From Diphasiastrum complanatum (taxonomy: Eukaryota; Streptophyta; Lycopodiopsida; Lycopodiales; Lycopodiaceae): DNA of 64,000 bases. The notes beneath the pieces are model-generated. The model made no database searches, was not told the DNA's origin, and worked only from the letters and a program-made list of their open reading frames with translations. Each line of letters begins with the position of its first letter. Position 1 is the stretch's first letter. Below, in pieces: positions 51,809-64,000 of this stretch. A program made the position numbers and the translations under genes. Location: the NCBI GenBank assembly GCA_029204225.1, contig CM055104.1, positions 51,514,294 to 51,578,293 on the forward strand. Reading direction: 5' to 3'.

Positions 51809-54800
51809 TTATAGCTCATGTGATCCAATTGAAAATGATGGGAGGGGAGCATCTGTTTGAGGTTGCAGCAGCACAAGCATTCCTGCCGTTCCCAGTAAAG
51901 GAAGAAACACGAGCCATTTTAATAATCGATAAAAGTGCATGTGAAAGGTGAGTGAAAATTCGTCTGAGAAATGCAGCCCATGCTTATCGGTCATCTCCAC
52001 TACAACTGTTCCACTTGTCCTAACTGATGGACAAGACAACTGCACCTTTTGGACACCAGGCAGCGTGTAGTTTTTGTGCTGCACTAAACGCTTATCTGAA
52101 GGGTAATTACCAGGAATCAACAGTGTGACCTATCAGAAATCAACCGAATTAGAGCTTATTACCCTTGTTCCACAAGCTTTGAAATTGGACAATATATAGC
52201 CATGCACAATGTACATCACTTGCTTAACAATGGAAATGTATAACAGAAACTGTAACATGAATGCAATGAGGAGAGTGTATACTCACTGATGTTTGATAAG
52301 GTGCATGCAGGCCAGAAATGCCACCACCATTGTTGTCAATTATTTTAAACTGGACCCAGAAGCTATCCCCAGTTTCATCTCTAAAAGTCCGTGATGCAGG
52401 AAGAATAAAGACTCCTTCACGATTTAAACGGCTTGTGAACACATTTTTTCCCTGTGCCTGAGTTGGCCATGACTGGAAGGAAAGACATGACCCAGAAAAG
52501 CTTTTCAAAAATCATCTAGGTGCATTCCCAATTAAAAGAGTGAAATTTCCTGATTGAGATCAATGCCACTTCAAAGCCAAACGCTACTCAAACAAAGAGC
52601 AATTGAAGAGAATATACAAGGTTATACAAAAATCAAAAGCAATAAATACGTTCCATAAAACGAATAGGAAACTGCTAGTAGGAAAGTATATGTTTAAGGC
52701 CAAGCTGCATCGGACTATGGTCCAAACCTCTAGGGTTATAAGATGTGTTATTCAGTATACGAGCATTTGTGTTTGTTCGAAACATCCAAACTTTCAAGCA
52801 TTCTATTTTTTCCTGTCACAAACTTTTTGCTTATAGTGCATGAGTCTTATTATAGACTTCGTAATATGACAATATCTGTTTAGTAAATACATGTACTACA
52901 TAGATTGATATTTGAGGTGATATAGACTAGATTACTAAGACAGAATTTCAAATCTTTCATTTATGTTACACATCCTTAGTATACAGAGTCACAGATCCTA
53001 TAACCCAGAAACTTTTATAGCATTTCTCACAGCTTGTATGAAAATCCCAATATGCAATGACCCTAGCAACATAAGGATGTTGCTAGGGTCATTCTAGAAA
53101 TAATATTGCAGAGTTTTGATTTACAGTGCCCAACATTCAATGAGAAAAACCACAGGTTTAAAATACAGTGTCTACAGATCAAACCTCTACACATCCTTAC
53201 AAAGCACAATTACTCGCACATAGTTCTGGGGAAAGGCCTCAGGAAAATGTTTCCCCATATGGGAAGACATATCATGTTTTCAAAAGCCAAACCTGACCTT
53301 TTTTTAGCAATTTCTAAGATTCTTTTTATTTCATTTGAATGTAGCTTTTCTTCTTGATTGCTCCCTCTATTTGTTATGTACCATAACAGTATGCCCTTCA
53401 GTGACGGCCTTGCAAGGGGCATGACGCCAGTTTGGCGTTATCGAAATGTTTTGGTGCCACGCGTCACCATCCTAGGTGGTCACGTATCGCCGGCGGGACC
53501 GTGCTTGATGGGACCCACTATGCTATGCCTATATAGTGGTGGGGCTTCCTTTTTGCCATTCACTCAGTCTACCCGAGACTTGGTGGATGGAAAGCACGTG
53601 CAGTAGCCAAAAAAATGTATCTCCAAGTTAGGAGATGTGTGCTAGGAAGAGCCAAGGGCGATGGCTGGTGGTATGGGACGCCAGTTATCGTCGGAGGTTT
53701 AACTAGGCATGAGGATGTCGATAGCTCCAGTGCATGGGGGTGGGTCGCAGTGATCCTATGGATGGGCGGATACAGTGCGTCGTCATTGGTATGTGGTGTG
53801 CGTTAACCTTCAAGGCAATCGGAGATCTATGGGAGCCCAGATTGCTACTGCGATTATGTTTTTATGCGGTAAAGCGTACTCATGGTGACAAGATCTTAAG
53901 GAGCATGCTACAGTCCCAACTACTTGGGATGATTTCCAGGTAGCCTTTAAGCCCGCCTTTATGCCAGTCCTCGGCGATTTTGAATATTATCGTCGATTTG
54001 CTACATTGCAAATGGGGACGAAACCCTTGAATGTCTACTTGCAAGACTACCAAGAAGCAGCGTCACGGTTTGTCAACCGCATTGACGGAGTTCTCCTCAA
54101 ACACTTTATTTTGAGCTTGCCCAAAGAGTATCAGTTAGAGGTCTGTCGTCATCAGCCACAATCCCTGGAGGATGCAGTGCGTTTCGCTCGAATTTTTGAC
54201 GATACGCACACAGTAACCCGCAAAGAGCAACAGAAGTCCAAATCCAAGAACAAACCCTCTTCGGGCCCTTCTTTTAAAAGGGGCAAAGAGAGAGGTGTTG
54301 ATGAAGCTTCCCCTTCGCGAAAGACAAAGAAGCGCCCTCGGTTGGAGAGAGCTGACTTTGACAAGGTTTCTCCTGCATGGAGAAGGGACACCTTTCCAAA
54401 GACTGCCCAAAGAAACGGAAGAAGGGTGGCCGCTCTTTCAAGGCACCACGTAATTCTTCAATTTCTTGTATTGATGTGTCCTTTAAGGATGAAACTGTTT
54501 GTAGTAATTGTTGTTTAAATACCACGGTGTTTGGACCTCACGACCTCATTCATATGAGTGGGTTCGTAGGCAGCCAACCCGTGGGTATTTTGTTTGACAA
54601 CGGTTCTACTCATGATTTTATTAATGCTAATTTGGTGTAGAAGCTACAACTGGCAACCGCACCAAGTGACCACAAGTACGTGGTTAAGATGGCAGCGGGT
54701 GGGGAGCAGCAAGTCTGGGACCAGTTTGTCTCCCATGTACCATTGAAGATTCAGAACTATGTAGATAGTTTGTCCTTCCATATTATGAATCTTGATAAGG

Positions 54801-57800
54801 TAGATTTAATCCTAGAGGTAAAGAATGGTTTTATGCTAGAAATGAGTCGTTAAAGAAAGATCATGTAACTCATAGTTTATCTTTCATGCATAATGGCTCA
54901 ATGGTACATCTTAAAGGCGATGAGCCTAATCTACCTTTTGTAACTGCTCATGAGGCTAATCAATGTTTATTGGATTATGAGTATCACTCGTATTTATGTT
55001 ATTTGAAAGAGAAATCTTACATGGATGCTTTTGTTACTCATAATTTCAATGTTGATGTATCGTCTTTCCCTGAAGTATTGTCTTTGTCAGATGCTAATTT
55101 AGAATCTACATCTGAAGGTAAAATCTTTAAAAAACTTAGGGATGAATATAGTGATATACTCCCTAAGCTATTGCTGAGGGTCTTCCCCCCTCTCGGGGTG
55201 TAGACCATCATATAGATCTCCTTCCCAACAGCTCTCCAAGATCGTTATTTCCTTACAAGATGAGCCCGAAGGAAGAAGATGAGGTTGCTAGGCAACTTGA
55301 GGAGTTATTACGTAAAGGTCATATTCGACCTAGTAAATCCCCTTGAGGAAGTTCATTCATTAGTAATCGTTGCTCTCACATGTGTCCTCTTCATCTGATT
55401 TTCATTTCTAATGTACTAGATATTCAGAAACCATACGATTTCTCAACTACCATTGACAATCAGATCACCCTTTCCAATAAGTCATTCTTTCAAATAACTT
55501 ACATGGAATACAAGATGAACTCCAACTCCAACTAGAAGATATAGTTAATAAGTGACCCGGTTGTTTCTATTTACAATCTTGTAAGGACCACTATATCGTG
55601 GATATAGCTTATGGCATTTCCCAATTTGAAGTACTTTATAGTCTTTTCGAATCTTAAGATACATTCAGGTTTCGACTTCAAATTCTCAAGGTGAGCAACC
55701 ACGGTTAGCATAAAATTGGGCTCTATCCCTAGGAGTTTTGATGGTCTCTTTGGCCACTTACAGCATTTTGACATATCTTGCAAGAAATCAGTTGCAGCTT
55801 GCCCTAAAGACATTTGAGTCCCACAAAAATTGGTGAATGTGGCTGAGAGCCTTACATTATCATAAAATGATTAAATCCAATGGCAAATTGCCGCACTATT
55901 GTGTGTGAACTCAATCATTGGGAGATGCATTTCCCAATCAAACTATTTGTGAGAAACATATGACCGAAGTATATCCTCCATAGTCTAGTTGATACGTTCT
56001 ATCTGCCCATCGAATTCTAGGTGATCTGAAGAAATTAGCCTTAGGGCTATTTCAAGTTTTTCACACACTACCTGCCAAAATTTGCCAATGAACTCAAAGT
56101 CTCAATCAACATCGGCAAGACACACAATCTGAACAACTTTTCAATGAAAAGCTAGGCTAGTTTAGATGCCTTAAATGTACATTTAGTTAATAAAAATTGC
56201 ACCATTTTGATTAGCCTGTCAACCACTACCCAAATAGCATCATGACTAGTTCTAAGGAGTCCAAATCACAAAATCCATCGAAATACTTTCCTATTTCTTG
56301 CTAAGACTTTGTTAATGATGTAAAAGACTCGATTGTTGCGGGTCAATAACAAAGGGTCACCCTACACAAATAAGACAATGACACTTGGCACCCACACGAT
56401 CTATAGCTCCAGACCAGCATTCCATCTAGCATAACAAGACCGTCACCTCAAGTAAGTTGTTACGTGCTATTATGGGTATGTAAGAATAGGATACCCGGAA
56501 TGACAATGAAGTGACTAGAGATTAGCAATGTATGTGCCTGATTTTCCTCGATTATAGATTGAAGCTCATGGAAAAATGTCAAAACATGTCTCAGTAGACA
56601 CCTTTAACTCATATACAAGTGCCTCTACCAAAGGTGGCTAAACCAAAGTAGCATTCTCATCTCTATATGTAGAAACAAAAGTCCATTTTGCCTCAAAAAC
56701 AAGTTTTGGGTGGCCGTGAACAGTGAGATTTGCATCAACTATTTTATACATGTTTTCCATGTGAGCCATGCCATAGTGTGAAGATGTCATTCACAAGCAT
56801 TGAAATATTATACAATGGCATAGTCCCAAATCATTGTAGCACATGCTCAATCATCACACTACATGATTGACATGTCGATCTAGAAATACCCCAATCAAGA
56901 GTGATAAGCAAGAAAGTAAGAGTCATGCCATCATCAACCCAAATTATCTTCATGAGGCACAAGAGAGGAACTGGAAATGGTGAAGGAACATCTAGTCAAT
57001 TGGATATTAGAAGGCACAAATGAATAATGTACCAAAAATGCAAGTCTCAAACAAAATCATTGGCATATATCCTCACTGTATTTGTGAAATTTCTTCAATT
57101 GTATGCTAAGTTTGTAGATTGTTAGTTGCTCCTGACGCACCAGAGGTAAAATCTGACTGTTTTGACAAACATGAATTGTCTTTTGAAGCTTGACTCTTGC
57201 TCCATTACACCTCTTGACCCCTACTTTAGCTCCATGTGTAACTAGACTTCCACAAACTTTTAGGCTTTCTGCTCCAAATGGTTGTCATGCTGGTTTAGAG
57301 TTAAGATATTTCCTCTACTCAAGCTATGGAGTTAAAACTCCTCAGCCACCAAGGAAAAACAATAAAAAATAAAAAATAAAAAAATAAAAATGCTTCATAC
57401 ATTTACCTTAATCAAATTCTACCAAAATCCATCAAAGTATGCGCTTCTTGGATAACCGACTGTGATACAGTACCTTAAGAGGGTGATGTGGAGCAGGAGT
57501 TTGAAAGCAATAAACATTTCCATTCATGGTAGTGACAACTAGATCAAGATCGTCGCCACCATCAACATTCTCTGCCAGCACCATGCTATACCTGCAGTTA
57601 ACATTCCAGCGCCATGGAAAACTATTGAGAGGATGACAAGTGAGGGGTGATAAAAAAAAGTTGAGAACATCAGTAAATTGCTGATCCATCGAGTCTAAAA
57701 GAATATCCAAAACTGATATGTCCAAAAGTAATCGAAGGAAATCTAGAATACCTTTACCATAGTCTAGTCTAGGTCCACTCAGAAACTGATGTGCATGAAA

Positions 57801-60800
57801 TTATCACATCATATGCTCTATAGAGAGAGAGAGAGAGAGATTACGAGGTCTCTCCAATATCAACAACATCCGCACAAGCTGTTGGTCCATCAATAAGATA
57901 CAAATACCCATCAAAAGATGTAGTAACAAGAGAGAGCCCCTTTGTTTCTGCTCCACGCTTATTCAAGTCCACCAGAAGAATAGGAGACATTACTCGTCCA
58001 TGGGTGCGAAATGGGTAAGGGCGAACATGTGCACCATCAACACCATTCAAAACATAAATATTGCCAGATGCAGTTGGGACCACCACGTCTGTAAGTCCAT
58101 TGCCATCCACATCCCCAATAGTAGGTGCCTGAACAGTTGGAAATAAGTCAGCATACTACTTGTGCTTCCAAACACTTTTTCTCCCATTATCTCCTTCCAA
58201 ATTTAGCAGTTAAAACTGCAAAATTGCATTAAGATGGTCGCGACCTTCACAGACATTTCTTCAGTTTCATGATCTTTAATAGTTGCAAATATATAATCTG
58301 AATATTATCAGGCATAGATCTCAAGTTAGAGCTTGAAAAGCATAGCAATTGAACTAGCTTCCAAGAACAATGCAGTGAAAGGTTCGATGACATCTTTAGT
58401 ACGCTTTGATGCATATCCAGGAAAACAACAATTGTAAAAATGCTATTGAAGTACAAACTGAGAAAATTGTCGTAAACATATAGGACGTATGTTTGACCAT
58501 AACCGATTTGAAATCAAAGCACTTCAACAGAACAAATCAGGCTCACCAATGTTGAGCTCGGAAGATTATGCTTGTAACTCATACCTGCAATTCAAACTAC
58601 CTAGTTACACATTTCAATCACAATACTGGATCGAGACGAATTATGGTCAGCCCTTGGAAACAATCTTTTAGCTATTCTGATATTTATAAACAGGGCCATG
58701 AGCAAACAAACACCTCTAATCTCTGCATGCTTTAAACTATCGTTCCTTCATGCTCATGCCAGATCACTTCATAGTGGATCGAAACGAATTATGGTCAGCC
58801 CTCAGGATCAATCTTCAGGCTGCATCCACTGCTAGTCTGATATTCATGAACAAGGCCATGAGTAACAAACCCCTCTAAATCCTGCATGCTTTAAAACGTC
58901 GTACCTTCATGCTGGATCATTTCTTATCGTGGATAAAACATCAAACTCGGTAGAACCATCTTAAAAGAAGCTAAACTGAAGTTGAAACTCAAGCAATTAT
59001 TCTGCAAAAAAAGGTCAGCGGGGGCGCGAAATATCTCATCAAGCTGCACTTTCTACAATGCAACTTTGTTTCTAGATTAGCACACCTGAGCTCCTGATTT
59101 AAATACGTACTGGAAACATTCAGGAAATGATACTATCACTTCAAATTCAGGAGGAGAAGATGAATTGTATCCCCTAAAATACAGTTACAAAAAATTGACT
59201 TCTCGTATGGTGCTACAAACTTGATTCCAATCTCAGTGATAGGCGCAGTACAGCTTGCTAAGCGTGTGAATATTTTGATGTCACAATCTCACACCTGACC
59301 AAAAAGGTTACAAGCTACTTAGTGATAGTCTTGATTTTACTGTTTTAAATCAAAAAACCAGATGCCACCATCAAAGGGACTGATCTGCAGGCATATGACA
59401 ATACCTGGGAAATTAGACTTTTTACATGGACTTCCCATATCTCCTTTCCGTTTCGCGTCCAAGCAGCAACATTTCCTCGTGTATCGACTGTGACTATCTC
59501 AAGTTCTCCATCATCATTGATATCAGCTACGATGACTTGTGCTTGAACTTCCCCCATTTGCAAAGGGAAGTTTTCTCTTGTAGATCCTGTATGGCCATGT
59601 AGAGAGCTGTTAAAATATTGAAAATCCCTCCCATACATTCAGATGGGCAGCAACTTGCTTTCAACATAGTGAACACTGGCAGTGAATCCAACTTAAATTC
59701 ATTTTGCTGCTTAGGTCACATACTACTCTCGGCGTCGGTGGAGTACACATAATCATGAAATTTAATGGAGGGAGCAAACTCCTTCCATTAAATATCTAAT
59801 GTCATTTACTGGTGATAACGACCATCTAGTTGTCATTTTCACTCAAACTCAGATAATCTTCTTAGTGCTATAAGAAGTCCTACTAGCTAAAGCAAACAAA
59901 AAAATGGGACCAAGCCAATTCGCTGCAGTAACAACAATGTTGCTAAGATAACAATTCTACACTAGATTCAGAAATCTCCCTGTACAAGAATCAAAACCCT
60001 CAGATGTATCTAATGTTTCCAAACTTGTAAATTTCAAAGAAAAAGACAACAAAACATTGGAGCAAGAAATGTTCACAGAATTAGGAGAATACCATCATGA
60101 TGGAGAGTGTAAACAAATCCAAACGACGTGCCAACTATGATGTCAAGATAGCCATCACCATCAAGATCAGCCACGGTTGGTGCCGAATAAATATACGCAC
60201 GATAGGTTCCAAAGTCTGTACTTAGATCTAGATGGGTACTCCATTTCACTTGCTTAGTCTTCAAATTGAAAACTACAATAGATCCTCCAATATATTTATT
60301 CACCTCCAGTCCACCCAATTCAGTAGCATGTTCTGGCATGTCATAGTACCTATCTCAAAAAAAGTCATAGCATTATCTCATCAAGTTAAAACAAATAACA
60401 TCTATTTCTAGTTTTCATCTACTAGAACCTGCAAATGACTGTTCATTGCTTCTTGCTCTACACGTATGAAACCAAACAAGGCATGTGATTGACATGAAGT
60501 CCAGAGTTGATGCCATGCTCATCTTGCTGCTTTAAGACTGAAAAAATTTTAACTTACAAAAGATAGATGAACAACTTTGACCTTACTAAACTTCTCATTT
60601 ATTGTATTGGGAGGATGGGCTACAAACAAGATCCCCTTCTTCTTCAGTATAAACGCACCACAGCTTCCTCATGATGTGCTAAAAGGTTAAACCCAAGTAC
60701 TGAGTCTTCTACTGGACATACATCATGCAGTCATGCTTCAACAGAGCAACATGATCATAACCATCATTAACCTTACAAATCGATGCTTTCATTGGAATGT

Positions 60801-63726
60801 TAGCTTTAGTGTCCACTTGTGTCCCCTCCTGACGCTGCTGTTAAAGAGCTATCTATATACATCAAGTTATAGGTCATTCGTGAACTCTACACTACGATTT
60901 TGTCCCCAGTATAGCTTATTGTGATTAAATCTCTTGGGCCCTTCTACATTGGGATACTCTAGTTATCTATGACTTGGCACTTGGGTCAGCATGCACGGAC
61001 TTATTGGGTTCATAGCCAACGCTTATTGGTCCCTCTAGCTATAAGTAGGCATAATGGCTCCTCATCCGAAGATTGATTTTTGGAGAGTGGCTCTTAGCTT
61101 TTGTAAAATTAACTTAACTTTGTCTTTATCCCCATTCTTATGGAGTCTAGCACATTGCTATCACTTTGCAGTATCTTTCTGTTGTTTGAGCAGTATTATG
61201 TTGTTTTGCCTGTAACTTGTTATCAAAAGATGTTCCTGGAAAGGGTGGAGAAATATTTTTGTCTATTCATTTAGAAATTTGCGTTCATTTGAAATCCGGC
61301 CTATTCATGGAGCATTCACCTTTCACTACTCTCCCATGTTTTGCTGCCATCCTCCCAGTAGCCAATCATGGCAGCTGAAATCCTGAAGATTTGCTCTACA
61401 TTTGTTAAAAGAGCTCCACAAGCTGAAGGCAGCATCATTACTCTTGCTTCTTTCTCGGCCATCATTCCAGCTAAGCTCACAGATAGTCTTAGGTCCTAAT
61501 CATTGTAGCCCCAGTCTTTTTGTATATCATCATCTTACCTCCTCATTGTTCCAATTTGCAATGCACAGCACTGAGCAGTACCGTAGTACTAAACTACCAT
61601 ACTCACTCATTGCTTACTAAAGCTGGGTCCTGTTCCATCACTCCTAGACTCATCCACAACACATTCAATCGTTGTTCCCTAAGCAAAGAGGTTGCAGATT
61701 AGTCTAGTTCGTCCCCTCCATTGAAAATCAAGAGCTGATGGTCAACTTGTCAAAATCCAGACACAAAGGGAGCACAAGTCTGTGTGGTCGATCATGAACC
61801 AATTTGTTAAGATGGCTCCTCTATTAGGTTCTTGAGTTAGCTGGGCTATTTGTGAAGCATATTTTCCAGCTTCATGAGTTGTCAACCAATATTGTTTTTT
61901 CTTTTTGGGCACCAACTCACCCCTATCCTCATTATCATAAATAGAGATAACTTAGTGCCCGAGAGCAACTTACTGATAGGAGTACGGATGAAGGGGTAGC
62001 TCAGTTCCTATCCATGATCAACTCACTTCTTGATCAAGTTTCAAGTCAAGCTTCTCTTCTTGAAGAGAAATATGAGAGAGAGAAAGAGATGCAGCCACTT
62101 AACAATCTGATCTATAGAGAGATCTTGCAACATGACAATCAAGAAAGTTCTCAAAGATAACTTAGTACTCAAGAACAACTTTCTGACAGGGGTATGTGTG
62201 AGGGCGTAACTTAGTTCCTAATCAACTTATCTCCTCACCAAGTGTCATGGGAAGCTCCCATTATTGAGGAGGGAAATGAGAGACGGAGAAAGAGAGTCAG
62301 GGATAGAGTTACTGAGCAACCTGATAACTAGAGAGATCTTGCAATACACGCAGAACTTCTCAAAGAAAAGCTTTCACATAGCAAGCTTTCTTCTAGTTTG
62401 AACTACCTAAGCTAAATTATACTGGATGAACATTCAAATTGCCTAGAAGGAAAGATGTACAGTGATCTCCTTTGTGTCCATTAAGAACTTAAAACTGCCT
62501 TTCTTTTGGATGGAAAACCTAGCTGGAATTCATGATTACGTAAGTTTACAATCTAATAAGGATTCCAATGAGTGTAGAAACTAGTGAGATATTGCATCCA
62601 AACACTACTGAATTTTCATTCAATGAGAGTTTAGTAACTCGCCAACTATGAACAAATTGAATATTCATAAAATCAAGACAATCATAATAAGTTCACATTC
62701 TTCCCTTTAACACTCGTTTATAGCTACATTATGATGAATTGCGTTTCTAGAAATGCGTTCAGAAACGCATTTCTAAAATGGGAAACCGTTTCTGGGAAAC
62801 TTTTTTTTTTTTTTGGGTGGGGGGGAGCAATATGGGTATCAAATTAAAGCATTTATTAAGGGCAGTTCATTTATGTAGGTTGCCAAATGTTTCGGGTACA
62901 ATGTGGTCCAGTGTGGGTGCAACAATGCCTGTAAGATTTTGTCAAGGTTGAAAGTCAGAGTGGCTTGTCGTGTTACTTTTGATATCCTTTCTGTCAATTC
63001 AATTAGAGCTACTATTGGGTCCAATGAGGCCTATGATGCCAATTTGCTTGAACTTCCAGAGCACTCTCATTCCTACTAGTTACCATTCTCAGGTTCAGCT
63101 ACAACACAACTCAAAATTTAGCCCATTGGAAGCTAGACTTAATGACAAGACCATAAGGGAGAAGCCCATTGAGTTGATTGCTCATCAACCTTTGATGCAG
63201 GATCATCGTCAAACACTTGACGTGGCTATTCAATCACACGTTGTCATGACTCAATCGAATGTTGACAGCATTGATTGTGTTAAATAGGGATAATTGATGG
63301 GTCCTCGGTTGGTAACTTTTACTGATAGAGATATGAGTTTCTTTGAGTGAGAACTAGGGAAGGCACAGTTTAGTATAACCTACAAAGCAATGCAATATAA
63401 TGAAAATCTGTTTTTTTTTCCTGCGATTCTGGCCCAAAGACACGTTTCTGGGCAACTATGGTCTAGAGATTAACGCCAACTAACCAAAAAGGTAGTCAAT
63501 TAGCTAGCTTTCATAGCTCAAAATAAAACACAAAAATCATTGAACTATGGAGATAAATTATTCATGCTTTCCCATGTCTAGAAATGATACAAAGCAAAAG
63601 TTATCATAAAAACAGCATGCTGTGAAAAACACAAAGGGAGTATCGAAGGGCTTACTCACGATCAAAGAAGAAGGATGCAGCCACAATCATCTCATCAACA
63701 CCATCTCTATCAATATCTGCTATGAC
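51809..63726 (-). CDS. DEX1: DEX1-type FG-GAP membrane protein, last seven exons
   Basis: DEX1 is a plant membrane protein with integrin-alpha-like FG-GAP repeats, required for primexine and pollen-wall formation in Arabidopsis. Exons from 5' to 3': 63660-63726, 60093-60353, 59405-59586, 57845-58128, 57474-57591, 52287-52472 and 51809-52129. All junctions are GT-AG and the phases agree, giving about 472 residues, roughly the C-terminal half; the 5' half lies beyond 64000. Calcium-type loops are [27 protein letters not shown] and [29 protein letters not shown] and [20 protein letters not shown] are family signatures. Near the C-terminus a membrane helix ([20 protein letters not shown]) precedes a short tail ending in SHEL-stop. 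The start of the 60353 exon (after ..TTTTTGAG) is the least certain junction. No disabling mutation was seen. Confidence 0.92.
53820..54410 (+). pseudogene. Gypsy gag inside DEX1 intron
   Basis: Frames give the capsid end: TTWDDFQ before a stop, then [40 protein letters not shown] and [13 protein letters not shown], with a lysine/serine-rich linker. The upstream W-W motif is broken by a frameshift near 53890. It lies antisense to DEX1, in the 5-kb intron. Confidence 0.85.
54377..54850 (+). pseudogene. Gypsy zinc knuckle and aspartic protease inside DEX1 intron
   Basis: The frame starts within a knuckle ([15 protein letters not shown]) and continues to [20 protein letters not shown] and [15 protein letters not shown]. 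The protease active site D[S/T]G reads D-N-G here. [20 protein letters not shown] and other typical protease strands follow after the stop. Confidence 0.8.
54886..55345 (+). pseudogene. Gypsy protease-RT linker and RT start inside DEX1 intron
   Basis: The frame gives [14 protein letters not shown], then in shifted frames the segments equivalent to [15 protein letters not shown] and [20 protein letters not shown], followed by HIRPSKSP, the RT entry. The rest of the RT is absent; a reverse-strand Gypsy integrase follows instead. Confidence 0.8.
55550..56330 (-). pseudogene. Gypsy integrase C-terminal part inside DEX1 intron (reverse)
   Basis: The reverse strand reads [20 protein letters not shown] near 56220 (integrase core, catalytic region), then broken frames down to [20 protein letters not shown] and GPYKIVNRN at about 55560. 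Many stops. It is on the same strand as DEX1 and opposite to the gag-RT piece beside it, so it comes from a different insertion or an inversion. Confidence 0.7.
56331..57473. other. DEX1 intron remainder
   Basis: Apart from the nearby Gypsy fragments I recognise nothing here. Confidence 0.5.
57820..57840. repeat. GA/CT microsatellite beside a DEX1 splice donor
   Basis: On the gene's strand the intron begins GTAAT and then runs into CT repeats, the same arrangement as GH3 intron 2. Confidence 0.9.
60354..63659. other. DEX1 3.3-kb intron, no TE genes recognised
   Basis: It contains a 210-bp direct duplication at 61946-62365, a short hairpin around TTTCTAGAAATGCGTT at 62742-62780, and a T-run then G-run at about 62803-62825. 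The frame 62970-63287 is not recognised. Confidence 0.5.
61946..62365 (+). repeat. 210-bp tandem duplication in DEX1 intron
   Basis: 61946-62155 and 62156-62365 both run GATAACTTAGT, GAGCAACTT.CTGA, GGGGTA.CTCAGTTCCTA-like, AGAGAGATCTTGCAA and TTCTCAAAG. Substitutions are many, so it is old. The first unit has an open frame with a helix-like peptide ([20 protein letters not shown]); the second is interrupted by stops. Confidence 0.75.
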
Positions 63727-64000
63727 CTGACATTGCAGTAATGCAGATCATCCAGCTTGAAACTACAGAAAAATACTTGACAATTCAACAACCTAAAGCA
63801 TAACATACTTTTTAGAAGTATAAGACAAGCTAAGAAGAACATATATCATTTATACATTTCAACCAAAGAACGACCTAAATCATCATTTGAATAAACAGAA
63901 CATCTATTGTTGCATCTAAGCATATATAAAAGATTAGAAATCTGAGATCCAACAAACTCACGAGAGAAGTTACTTGAGAAAGGCATTAGGGTTCAAAAGA

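Noticed and set aside
54135..54525. Minus-strand frames opposite the Gypsy gag in the DEX1 intron
   Set aside because: Shadows of the plus-strand gag and knuckle frames; no features of their own.
61975..62000. GGGGTAGCTCAGTTCC resembling a tRNA A box
   Set aside because: No B box follows at tRNA or SINE spacing, and the sequence lies in a diverged tandem duplication.
1..64000. CRISPR arrays, bacterial operons, phage or plasmid functions, rRNA genes
   Set aside because: None seen; introns, plant gene families and LTR retroelements point to a plant nuclear chromosome.

Overview
The window is nuclear DNA of a land plant, almost certainly a vascular plant with a large, repeat-rich genome. The evidence is two recognisable plant genes split by spliceosomal introns (a GH3 acyl-amido synthetase and the 3' half of a DEX1-type FG-GAP protein), set in decayed LTR retrotransposons with initiator-Met-tRNA primer sites (TGGTATCAGAGC). 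The long TE-filled introns and old, fragmented elements would suit a gymnosperm or fern, but the species cannot be read from this sequence.

Layout. 0.1-3.5 kb: a compact Copia-type element with two LTRs, gag and protease only. 3.5-7.6 kb: a second, internally deleted Copia element. 7.8-8.9 kb: reverse-strand Gypsy gag, partly duplicated. 9-15 kb: mostly non-coding decayed repeats with a SINE-like tRNA-derived sequence at 14.27 kb. 15-17.5 kb: scrambled Copia pol with LTR pieces. 19.2-22.8 kb: tandem duplication, promoter and the GH3 gene (4 exons, + strand). 23.9-24.3 kb: paired 47-bp tandem duplications. 25-26 kb: another reverse Gypsy gag. 26.1-29.6 kb: a Copia pol split by a 1.2-kb giant hairpin insertion. 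29.7-34.5 kb: Copia gag debris and unrecognised sequence. 34.5-37.3 kb: a second hairpin element and reverse Gypsy gag/RT. 37.3-38.8 kb: LTR-like DNA and forward Gypsy RT. 39.9-45.8 kb: a cluster of LTRs carrying a paired CACACGTGTG module, a tandem array and a third giant hairpin. 46.5-48.3 kb: reverse chromovirus RNase H/integrase/chromodomain. 49.0-49.5 kb: an LRR pseudogene fragment. 51.8-63.7 kb: the last seven exons of the DEX1-type gene on the - strand, with Gypsy fragments inside a 5-kb intron.

Host gene function. GH3 enzymes conjugate amino acids to plant hormones in the cytosol; DEX1 is a membrane-anchored, calcium-motif protein needed for pollen-wall formation in Arabidopsis. Nothing suggests that the two work together.

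The most interesting find is a family of three giant foldback elements. Two have termini CATTAGGG...CCCTAATG. In both, the empty site can be reconstructed from the sequence: a Copia reading frame that rejoins exactly, and an uninterrupted copy of the flanking tandem repeat. Both reconstructions give precise insertion with no target-site duplication. The elements contain palindromes nested inside the arms of the large hairpin. A second notable find is a paired CACACGTGTG motif, 20-21 bp between centres, at a fixed distance from the 5' end of five LTR copies.
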